Part shown: in pieces, positions 48,691 through 55,735 of the stretch | Numbering within the stretch: the first letter of the stretch is position 1 | Layout of the letters: the number at the start of each line of letters is the position of its first letter | Origin: Candidatus Saganbacteria bacterium | GTDB taxonomy: Bacteria; Margulisbacteria; WOR-1; XYC2-FULL-46-14 | Assembly: GCA_013202975.1 (NCBI GenBank) | Contig: JABMQY010000054.1 | Location: forward strand, 1-55,735 | Direction of reading: 5' to 3' | Length of the DNA stretch: 55,735 bases | Notes under the pieces: generated by a model | What the model was told of the DNA's origin: nothing | The model's input: the letters and a program-made list of their open reading frames with translations, nothing else | Database searches by the model: none | Made by a program: the position numbers and the translations under genes

Positions 48691-49328
48691 TAATTATTTT
48701 AATGGGACCGCCCGGATCAGGAAAAGGGACGCAGGCAGTCAGGTTAGCAGAAAAGACTGATCTGCCTCACATAGCAGTTGGAGATATGCTCCGAGAAGCT
48801 GTTGACTCAAAATCAAAATTAGGTAAAAAAGCAGCGGAATTTATGAGCTCAGGGAGTTTGGTTCCGGATGAACTTACCATCGATTTGGTAAAAGAGAGAT
48901 TGAGCCGCCTGGATTGCGACAAGGGATTTATTTTGGACGGCTTTCCCCGTTCACAGATCCAAGCTGATGCACTGGAAGAAATTTTGGATGAGATGGAATA
49001 TAAAGTTGTTTATATTGATATCCCTTTAGAGGAAGTAATTAAGAGGAATTCAAAAAGAGTCAGTTGCCGCAGCTGCCGGACGGTTTATAATATAGATAAT
49101 AATCCTACAACAAAAGAAGGGGTTTGTGATCAGTGCGGAGGAGGACTCTATCAGAGGGATGATGATAAGCCTGATGTAATTAAGCATCGCTTTGGGGTTT
49201 ATGTGGAAAAGACTAAGCCTTTGGTTGATTTTTATTCAGATAAAGATAAGCTTTTGCAGGTTTCCGGGTTAGGCGGTATGGATGCGGTTTTTGAGGCATT
49301 ATTAGGAGTATTGGAGATAGCTCCTTAA
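48687..49328 (+). CDS. adk: Adenylate kinase with zinc-finger LID
   Basis: LMGPPGSGKGTQA; LDGFPRS; CRSC...CDQC. Confidence 0.98.
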   Translation: MIIILMGPPGSGKGTQAVRLAEKTDLPHIAVGDMLREAVDSKSKLGKKAAEFMSSGSLVPDELTIDLVKERLSRLDCDKGFILDGFPRSQIQADALEEILDEMEYKVVYIDIPLEEVIKRNSKRVSCRSCRTVYNIDNNPTTKEGVCDQCGGGLYQRDDDKPDVIKHRFGVYVEKTKPLVDFYSDKDKLLQVSGLGGMDAVFEALLGVLEIAP

Positions 49329-49333
49329 TTTGC

Positions 49334-50080
49334 ATGATTCCGATAAAGTCAGAAGAAGAGATTGCTAAGATTAACAAGGGTGGAAAGATCTTAGCTGAGA
49401 TTTTTAGGGAAATTGGTAAGTTAATCCAGCCGGGAATTGACACGGCAGAAATTGATAAAGGAACTGAAGCATTGATCCTGAAAAAGGGAGTTATTCCTGC
49501 TTTCAAGGGGTACCGCGGATATAAACATGTTAGCTGTATTTCTGTTAACGATGAAATAGTCCACGGGATTCCGGGTCGGCGCTGCTTGCAGGAAGGTGAC
49601 ATTGTAGGAGTGGATGTCGGTGTAATTGTAGAAGATTATTATGCCGATATGGCTCAGACATACCCGGTAGGAAAGGTCAGCAAGAAAGCTAAGAAATTAA
49701 TTGCTGCAACTAAGCAGGCTTTAAGGACAGCGATTAAGCAGGCCAGAACAGGGAATCATTTGGGTGATATTGGAGCTGCAGTTGATGCATATGCAAAGAG
49801 AGCCGGTTTTGTTGTAGTTCGTGATTTGTTTGGGCATGGTGTTGGCAAGGCGTTGCACGAGGATCCGCTGATTCCCAATTATGGCAATTGGGGAGAGGGG
49901 ATTGAGCTTAAATCAGGTATGGTTTTTGCAATCGAGCCGATGTTAAATGAGGGTAGCCATGAGATTAAAACTCTTGATGACGGATGGACCATTGTAACAG
50001 TTGATCATGGATTATCGGCTCATTTTGAACATACGATTGTAATCAAAGAAGGAGCCGCGGAGGTTTTAACAAGTGTCTAA
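49334..50080 (+). CDS. map: Methionine aminopeptidase type I
   Basis: [17 protein letters not shown]...[21 protein letters not shown]. Confidence 0.97.
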   Translation: MIPIKSEEEIAKINKGGKILAEIFREIGKLIQPGIDTAEIDKGTEALILKKGVIPAFKGYRGYKHVSCISVNDEIVHGIPGRRCLQEGDIVGVDVGVIVEDYYADMAQTYPVGKVSKKAKKLIAATKQALRTAIKQARTGNHLGDIGAAVDAYAKRAGFVVVRDLFGHGVGKALHEDPLIPNYGNWGEGIELKSGMVFAIEPMLNEGSHEIKTLDDGWTIVTVDHGLSAHFEHTIVIKEGAAEVLTSV

Positions 50081-50288
50081 AGATGTAATAGAAATGGAAG
50101 GAAAGGTTACAGAGGCTTTGCCTAATGCAAATTTTCGGGTCCAGCTTGAAACAGGCCAGATGATATTGGCTCACGTATCCGGAAAAATTCGTAAACATTT
50201 TATACGGATTTTACCAGGTGATCGTGTAAAGGTTGACATATCTCCCTATGATTTGACTAAGGGGAGAATAACTTACAGGATGAAATAA
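50073..50288 (+). CDS. infA: Translation initiation factor IF-1
   Basis: [64 protein letters not shown] start. Confidence 0.98.
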   Translation: MSKDVIEMEGKVTEALPNANFRVQLETGQMILAHVSGKIRKHFIRILPGDRVKVDISPYDLTKGRITYRMK

Positions 50289-50289
50289 T

Positions 50290-50403
50290 ATGAAAGTAAG
50301 ATCGTCAGTAAAAAAAATGTGTGATAATTGCAAAATAATCCGTCGAAACAGGCGTGTCCGGGTTATTTGCACAAATCCAAAACATAAACAAAGACAGGGT
50401 TAG
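50290..50403 (+). CDS. rpmJ: 50S ribosomal protein L36
   Basis: [37 protein letters not shown]; missing from the supplied ORF track. Confidence 0.98.
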   Translation: MKVRSSVKKMCDNCKIIRRNRRVRVICTNPKHKQRQG

Positions 50404-50423
50404 AGACATGCCATGGCATGTCT
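50404..50423. promoter_or_regulatory. Perfect 20-bp palindrome AGACATGCCATGGCATGTCT between rpmJ and rpsM
   Basis: Each half is the exact reverse complement of the other. Confidence 0.6.
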
Positions 50424-50444
50424 ATACAAGGAGGAAGTTTTAAT

Positions 50445-50828
50445 ATGGCGCGAATATCGGGAATTGATTTACCGGCTAATAAAAAGATTTTGATTGCTTT
50501 AACCTATATTTTTGGAATTGGACTTGCGTTGTCGGGTAAAATTCTAAATGATATCGGGGTCGATCCTGTTACAAAGGTTAAAGATTTGACCGAGGCCCAG
50601 GTTGTTGCTTTGCGGGAGGCCATAAAGGGAATTGATGTTGAAGGGGATTTAAGAAGAAACATTCATCAAAATGTGAAACGTTTAATTGATTTGGGTACCT
50701 ATCGCGGTCAGCGACACAGAAAGAATCTGCCGGTACACGGACAACGCACCAAAACAAATGCCCGTACCCGACGTGGAACGAGAAAAACTGTCGGTGGCGG
50801 CAAGAAGAAAGAGGAGGCAAAAGTATAA
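50445..50828 (+). CDS. rpsM: 30S ribosomal protein S13
   Basis: [50 protein letters not shown]. Confidence 0.98.
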   Translation: MARISGIDLPANKKILIALTYIFGIGLALSGKILNDIGVDPVTKVKDLTEAQVVALREAIKGIDVEGDLRRNIHQNVKRLIDLGTYRGQRHRKNLPVHGQRTKTNARTRRGTRKTVGGGKKKEEAKV

Positions 50829-50829
50829 A

Positions 50830-51216
50830 ATGGCTGAAGCAAAAATTGTAAAAAAGAAAAAATTCAAGGGGATTACTCGAGGATTGGCTCTAATAAAGGC
50901 AACTTTTAACAATACTATAATATCTATTTGTGATACAAATGGTAATGTATTAGTTAATTCGTCTGCCGGAGCGGTTGGTTTTAAGGGAACAAAGAAGGGG
51001 ACTCCCTTTGCAGCTCAATCAGCAGCAGAAGCTGCCGGACGCCGGGCTGTTGAAGGTGGATTAAGGGAAGTTGATGTTTTAGTAAAGGGGCCGGGAAGTG
51101 GCAGAGAGACTGCAATTCGAGCGCTGCAGGGTGCCGGTCTGGATATCTTATCGATAAAGGATGTAACGCCGATTCCTCATAATGGTTGTCGGCCCAAAAA
51201 ACGGAGGAGGGTATAA
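50830..51216 (+). CDS. rpsK: 30S ribosomal protein S11
   Basis: [33 protein letters not shown]. Confidence 0.98.
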   Translation: MAEAKIVKKKKFKGITRGLALIKATFNNTIISICDTNGNVLVNSSAGAVGFKGTKKGTPFAAQSAAEAAGRRAVEGGLREVDVLVKGPGSGRETAIRALQGAGLDILSIKDVTPIPHNGCRPKKRRRV

Positions 51217-51825
51217 ATGGGAAGGCAGATAGCGCAATGTAAGATGTGCCGAAGAGAAAAAGAAAAGCTTTTTCTTAAGGGTGAAAAATGTTTTGGAGCA
51301 AAATGTCCGGTGGAGAAGCGCAAATATCCTCCGGGACAGCATGGAGCTAAAGTTATGCGTCTTACTGAGTATGCAAAACGTCTCAGGGAAAAACAAAAGG
51401 CCCGCCGTATTTATGGGCTAAACGAGAGGCAATTTGAAAGTTATTTTGACAAGGCTGATATAATGAAGGGTGATACTGGTCAGAACCTTTTAATTCTTTT
51501 GGAGCGGCGTTTAGATAATGTGGTTTATAAGCTTGGTTTTGCAGCCTCTCGAGCTGCGGCAAGACAAATTGTTACTCACGGACACATTAAGGTCAATAAC
51601 CGCAAAGTTAATATCCCGTCATATCAACTAAGGGAGAATGAGGAGATTATTCTCAGTGATAAATTACTGACCCTTTTGCGTGAAAAACTGGCAGAACATA
51701 CGCCTCCTGCATGGCTTGTGCTGGAAGAAGAATCGTTCAAGGGCAGGGTTGTGCATTTGCCAACGTCGGACGATACCGAAAAAATGATTATGGTTCCGTT
51801 GATTGTTGAGTATTATTCAAGATAA
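51217..51825 (+). CDS. rpsD: 30S ribosomal protein S4
   Basis: YPPGQHG; LERRLDNVVYKLGFAASRAAARQIVTHGHIKVNNRKVNIPSY. Confidence 0.98.
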   Translation: MGRQIAQCKMCRREKEKLFLKGEKCFGAKCPVEKRKYPPGQHGAKVMRLTEYAKRLREKQKARRIYGLNERQFESYFDKADIMKGDTGQNLLILLERRLDNVVYKLGFAASRAAARQIVTHGHIKVNNRKVNIPSYQLRENEEIILSDKLLTLLREKLAEHTPPAWLVLEEESFKGRVVHLPTSDDTEKMIMVPLIVEYYSR

Positions 51826-51844
51826 TTAGAAAATAAGGAGGGAA

Positions 51845-52798
51845 ATGATGATTAGATTAGGTGAAAAGCCCTGGGTGAGATATGAGGAAGAGAGTCCAAC
51901 TTACGGTCGGTTTGTGCTGGAGCCCTTAGAGCGGGGCTATGCTGCTACATTAGGAAATTCGATGCGCCGTGTATTACTGTCTTCTCTGCCGGGCGCTGCG
52001 ATAACTTCTATTAAAATCGATGGTGTAACCCATGAATTTTCTACTATTCCCGGAGTAGTGGAAGATGTTTTGCAGATAATAATGAATCTCAAAAAAGTAG
52101 TAATTAAGTCTTATTCCGAAACCCCCAAAGTGGTAACTCTATCGGCCAAGAAGAAGGGTGTGCTCACTGCCGGTGACATAGAGCATGATTCTGAAATTGA
52201 AATAATAAATAAAGATAATGTAATTGCGACCCTTGATTCAGGCGGAAAAATTGACCTGGAGATGATTGTAGAGAAAGGCAGGGGCTATGTAACAGGTGAG
52301 GCGAACAAAAAATCAAGTCTTTCTGTCGGAGCTATTCCGATCGATTCAATTTTTACCCCGGTCTTAAAGGTAAATCTTGCGGTCGACGAAATCCGGGTAG
52401 GTCAGGAGATTAACTATGACCGTTTAGTTTTGCATGTCTGGACAAACGGTTCAATAAAGTGTGATGAAGCGGTAAAAGAGAGTGCAAAAATTCTTTCATC
52501 CCATGTTAATATGTTTATTCATCTGGGGCATCCGGCCGAAGTATTTGCCGGACCGGTAGAAAGAAAAGCAGAAGTTGAATCGACAGTTTTGGAGATGAAC
52601 CTTGATGACCTTGAGCTTTCTGCCCGGTCCCTGAATTGCCTAAAAAAGGCTCAGGTAAACAGTGTAAAAGAGCTGGTTAGCTATAGTGCAGCAGAACTTA
52701 TGAAATTCAAAAACTTTGGGCTTAAATCGCTTAAAGAAATAAGGGCAAAGCTCGGAGAATATAAATTAGCACTTAAAGATGAGGGGGAAGAGGAATGA
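51845..52798 (+). CDS. rpoA: DNA-directed RNA polymerase alpha subunit
   Basis: LEPLERGYAATLGNSMRRVLLSSLPGAAIT; FKNFGLKSLKEIRAKL. Confidence 0.98.
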   Translation: MMIRLGEKPWVRYEEESPTYGRFVLEPLERGYAATLGNSMRRVLLSSLPGAAITSIKIDGVTHEFSTIPGVVEDVLQIIMNLKKVVIKSYSETPKVVTLSAKKKGVLTAGDIEHDSEIEIINKDNVIATLDSGGKIDLEMIVEKGRGYVTGEANKKSSLSVGAIPIDSIFTPVLKVNLAVDEIRVGQEINYDRLVLHVWTNGSIKCDEAVKESAKILSSHVNMFIHLGHPAEVFAGPVERKAEVESTVLEMNLDDLELSARSLNCLKKAQVNSVKELVSYSAAELMKFKNFGLKSLKEIRAKLGEYKLALKDEGEEE

Positions 52799-53142
52799 GG
52801 CACGGCTTAAGATATAAAAAGTTAGGTAAAAAATCAACCGCCCGCATGAGTATGCTGATTGCTCAGGTTGAGGCTTTGATTGAGAGAGGAAAGATTAAAA
52901 TTCCTTTAGTGCGTGCCAAGCAGGTGCGCCGAATTGCAGAAAAATTAATAACAAAATCAAAAAAGGATACAGTTGCCAGTCGCAGAAATATTGGTTCTAA
53001 ATTAATTAATCGAAATAAAATCAAACTAGTCATGGAAGCAGGTAAGCGCTATGCGGATCGTCCAGGAGGTTTTACGCGAATAATAAAGCTGGGTTTGCGC
53101 AAGGGTGATGCGGCCAAAATGGCTATGCTTGAATTAGTTTGA
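52795..53142 (+). CDS. rplQ: 50S ribosomal protein L17
   Basis: MRHGLRYKKLGKKSTARMSML. Confidence 0.97.
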   Translation: MRHGLRYKKLGKKSTARMSMLIAQVEALIERGKIKIPLVRAKQVRRIAEKLITKSKKDTVASRRNIGSKLINRNKIKLVMEAGKRYADRPGGFTRIIKLGLRKGDAAKMAMLELV

Positions 53143-53155
53143 AAGGAAGGTATTG

Positions 53156-53578
53156 ATGAAAAGAAATATAACATTTTCAATTAAGCAGTCTGAGATCAAT
53201 AAGAAGTGGCGTCTGATTGATGCAAAAGATAAGATTTTGGGGCGTCTTGCTGGTGAACTTGCCCTCATTTTGCGGGGTAAGGATAAACCAACATTTTCTC
53301 CGCACATGGATTGCGGTGATTATGTGGTTGTTATTAATGCCGGCAGTGTCAGGTTGAGCGGCAAGAAACATAAATTAAAAATGTACTTTAGACATTCCGG
53401 ATATCCCGGCGGAGACAAACTTTTTACATTTGAAGAGATGATGAAGCGTGATCCTCGCAAGGTAATTGTGCAGGCCGTGGCCGGAATGCTGCCAAAAGGA
53501 AGATTGGGGCGAGCCATAATTCGGAATATGAAGGTGTTTGTTGACGATAAACATACATATGCGAATAAGTTAAAATAG
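53156..53578 (+). CDS. rplM: 50S ribosomal protein L13
   Basis: WRLIDAKDKILGRLAGELALILRGKDKPTFSPHMDCGDYVVVINA. Confidence 0.98.
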   Translation: MKRNITFSIKQSEINKKWRLIDAKDKILGRLAGELALILRGKDKPTFSPHMDCGDYVVVINAGSVRLSGKKHKLKMYFRHSGYPGGDKLFTFEEMMKRDPRKVIVQAVAGMLPKGRLGRAIIRNMKVFVDDKHTYANKLK

Positions 53579-53586
53579 GAGGCGAC

Positions 53587-54039
53587 ATGGAAGCGACGAT
53601 TGAAAAAAAGAAAACTAAGACGAAATCAAAAGTAAATAAGTATAAGAAGAAGGAAAATGTTTTTTATGGCACCGGACGCAGAAAAACTGCCACGGCAAAG
53701 GTCTGGTTAACTCCCGGCTCCGGAAAACGAACAGTAAATGGAAAGGATGCAAAAGTGTATTTTTGTAAACGAGCTGTTTTGTTGGCGGGGTTTGAGGTTC
53801 CCTTTAATACGGTTGATGCACCCCCACTCGATCTTAGGGCGGAGGTTTTTGGCGGCGGAGTACCGGCTCAGTCCGATGCGATAAGAATGGGGGTTGCCCG
53901 CGCATTGGTTGAATTTGATTCTAAGTATCGTAAACTTTTACGGTCAAAAGATCTGCTAATGCGAGATCCTCGTGAAAAAGAGCGTAAGAAAGCCGGGCTT
54001 AAACGTGCCAGAAAAGCGTTCCAGTACACAAAGAGGTAG
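53587..54039 (+). CDS. rpsI: 30S ribosomal protein S9 with basic N-terminal extension
   Basis: YGTGRRKTATAKVWLTPGSGKRTVNGK; C-terminal KKAGLKRARKAFQYTKR. Confidence 0.98.
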   Translation: MEATIEKKKTKTKSKVNKYKKKENVFYGTGRRKTATAKVWLTPGSGKRTVNGKDAKVYFCKRAVLLAGFEVPFNTVDAPPLDLRAEVFGGGVPAQSDAIRMGVARALVEFDSKYRKLLRSKDLLMRDPREKERKKAGLKRARKAFQYTKR

Positions 54040-54044
54040 TATTT

Positions 54045-54392
54045 ATGCCAAGAAGTGCATTTGGTAGAGAAAAGGGTGTAAGGTTTGAGCAGTCTAGGAA
54101 TAGTAAGATTGAAGAAGGCGGCTTGGTTAAACTTTCCGGTGCATTTCTGGTTGATCATAAGGATGAAATTCTTAATCTCATAAATCACGAAGGCCGTCTG
54201 GCAAAAGAGCGCAGCAAACACGGTCATATTTCAAAAATTGATAAAGCTAACGGCGGCATTACAGTTGAAACCACTGATCACAACCTCGCTTTGCGAATTG
54301 GAAAAGCCTTATCCCGCGCTTATAAGGGTGAGCATAACTACAAATTTTTAAAAGGCGAGAAGTTTGTGGAAGTTGAGTGGAGACGGGACTAA
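54045..54392 (+). CDS. Small protein resembling the C-terminal half of BCAM0308-type proteins
   Basis: LSGAFLVDHKDEILNLIN...HISKIDKANGGITVETTDHNLALRIGKALSRAYKGE..Y.....FVEVEWRRD; lacks the CxxC zinc ribbon recalled for that family. Confidence 0.5.
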   Translation: MPRSAFGREKGVRFEQSRNSKIEEGGLVKLSGAFLVDHKDEILNLINHEGRLAKERSKHGHISKIDKANGGITVETTDHNLALRIGKALSRAYKGEHNYKFLKGEKFVEVEWRRD

Positions 54393-54411
54393 TTAAAAAA
54401 GGAGAATTTAT

Positions 54412-55566
54412 ATGGCGCCATTAAAACAGTTTCTAATGATCCCAGGACCGACCCCGATTCCGACCGAGATTTTGGCAGCGATGAACCACGAGATGATCGG
54501 ACACCGGGGCCCCGGATTTTCCAAAATTTTAGGAGAGGTAATAGACGGCCTAAAATGGGCTTATCAGACCAAAAATGACATTATGGTCTATCCATGCTCC
54601 GGAACCGGGGGGATGGAGACCGCAGTTGTAAATACTCTTTCTTCCGGAGACAAAGCTTTGTTTGTAAATATCGGAAACTTTGGCGACCGCTGGGTTAAAA
54701 TTGCAAAGGCCTACGGGGTAGCTGTCATCGATTTGAAATTCGAACCTGGAAAAGCGGCTGATCCTAAAGTCCTTGAGGCAGAATTAGCAAAGGACAGTAA
54801 TAAAGAGATTAAAGCCATTTTTATGCAGCAGAACGAGACCTCTACCGGTGTTATAAATGATGTTAAGGCATTAGCCGAAGTAGCTCATAAATCTCATCCT
54901 GAGGCCTTAGTTTTAGTTGATGCAGTATCTGGTCTCTTGGCTGCGGATCTAAAGACCGATGCCTGGGGGCTTGATGTGGTTGTTTCCGGCTCTCAAAAGG
55001 CCTTTATGGTACCTCCTGGGATTGCTGCCGTCTCTATGTCAAAAAAGGCCTGGAGTTTTTATGAAAAATCCACCCTTCCAAAGCATTACTGGGATATTAA
55101 GAATCAAAAGAAATTTGCCGATAAAGGACAGACTTATACTACCCCTCCGGAGCCTTTGATTTTTGGTATGCATAAATCTATTGAGATACTAAAGAAAGAG
55201 GGATTGGAAAATATTTTTAAACGTCATGAGCTGAACAAGCTAATTGTTCGAGCAGCTTTTAAAGCGCTTGGTCTGCGCATGTTGGCGGATGATGCTGGTG
55301 CATCTCCTGCTGTTACTGCGGTCTTTCCACCGGAAGGTATTGATGCAGAAAAAGTCCGTTCTGAAATCAGAAACCGTTTTGGAGTAGAACTTGCTCCAGG
55401 ACAGGGTGAGTTTAAGGGTAAATTATTCAGAATTGGACATTTAGGTTATGTTGATAAACTTGAACTAGTTGCCACAATTGGGGCATTGGAGCTTATCTTT
55501 TCTCAAATGGGGGCAAAGATTGAGATAGGGAAGGGAGTTAAAGCTGCGTTAGAGCAGATCAAGTAA
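54412..55566 (+). CDS. Class V aminotransferase (alanine/serine-glyoxylate aminotransferase-like)
   Basis: LMIPGPTPIPTEILAAMNHEMIGHRGP; GTGGMETAVVN; VSGSQKAFMVPPGIAAVSMS (PLP lysine). Confidence 0.9.
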   Translation: MAPLKQFLMIPGPTPIPTEILAAMNHEMIGHRGPGFSKILGEVIDGLKWAYQTKNDIMVYPCSGTGGMETAVVNTLSSGDKALFVNIGNFGDRWVKIAKAYGVAVIDLKFEPGKAADPKVLEAELAKDSNKEIKAIFMQQNETSTGVINDVKALAEVAHKSHPEALVLVDAVSGLLAADLKTDAWGLDVVVSGSQKAFMVPPGIAAVSMSKKAWSFYEKSTLPKHYWDIKNQKKFADKGQTYTTPPEPLIFGMHKSIEILKKEGLENIFKRHELNKLIVRAAFKALGLRMLADDAGASPAVTAVFPPEGIDAEKVRSEIRNRFGVELAPGQGEFKGKLFRIGHLGYVDKLELVATIGALELIFSQMGAKIEIGKGVKAALEQIK

Positions 55567-55651
55567 AAGTACCCTTTAATCCCATAATCTCTAATTTTAT
55601 CACGAACAGTGATTGTTTCTTATCTCACGAATATGCTATATTAATAGAACT

Positions 55652-55735
55652 ATGTCAAACGAGAACAAGTTAAACCAACTACTCAAAGAAATCGATCAAA
55701 AGAAGGCAAAGATTGATCAGGCCAGGCCTTTGCCG
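55652..55735 (+). CDS. 5' end of truncated ORF, possibly a Fic-family N-terminus
   Basis: MSNENKLNQLLKEIDQKKAKIDQARPLP runs off the window end; pattern recalls IDxxKxxIDxxRPLP seen at Fic protein N-termini. Confidence 0.3.
   Translation, partial: MSNENKLNQLLKEIDQKKAKIDQARPLP

Noticed and set aside
55599-55620. ATCAC-gaaca-GTGAT-TGTTTCTT as a terminator after the aminotransferase gene
   Set aside because: The stem is only 5 bp and the U-tract is interrupted; too weak to call.

Overview
The window is bacterial and has three parts.
(1) ~1-15.75 kb is an accessory cluster of mostly uncharacterised genes: a 6-phosphogluconate dehydrogenase homolog; a methyltransferase followed in the same frame, across one TAA, by a radical-SAM segment; an RNB-family exoribonuclease with tandem dsRBM-like repeats; a divergent ribulose-P epimerase-like protein; a 1177-aa protein ending in a J-domain; two acidic-tailed proteins; a possible ChaN/TIKI-like protein; and a cytosolic-looking protein with a TonB-C-like end. 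Six transcription units here carry the same upstream signal, TGAAATTT-N14-CGATAWAW (one copy has AGATA), with invariant spacing on both strands. It resembles a sigma-28/sigma-D-type promoter, and two of the six genes look leaderless.
(2) ~15.76-24.9 kb holds a UvrD-like helicase/RecB-type nuclease, an Omp85/D15 barrel, a CARDB protein, a Cys/Gly-repeat small ORF that looks like a RiPP precursor within a repeat-rich island, an EamA/SMR-like protein, RmuC, and a lipoprotein with four cadherin-like repeats.
(3) ~24.9-54.4 kb is a near-continuous rpmG-tRNA-Trp-secE-nusG-rplKAJL-rpoBC-str-S10-spc-alpha-rplM-rpsI supercluster. rpmD is absent and rpsC has an apparent 1-nt frameshift. A BCAM0308-like protein, a class V aminotransferase and a truncated ORF follow.
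Gene calls come from reading the translated ORFs; no database search was possible. Gene content suggests a Gram-negative candidate-phylum bacterium, possibly Margulisbacteria/WOR-1-like, but this is not demonstrated.
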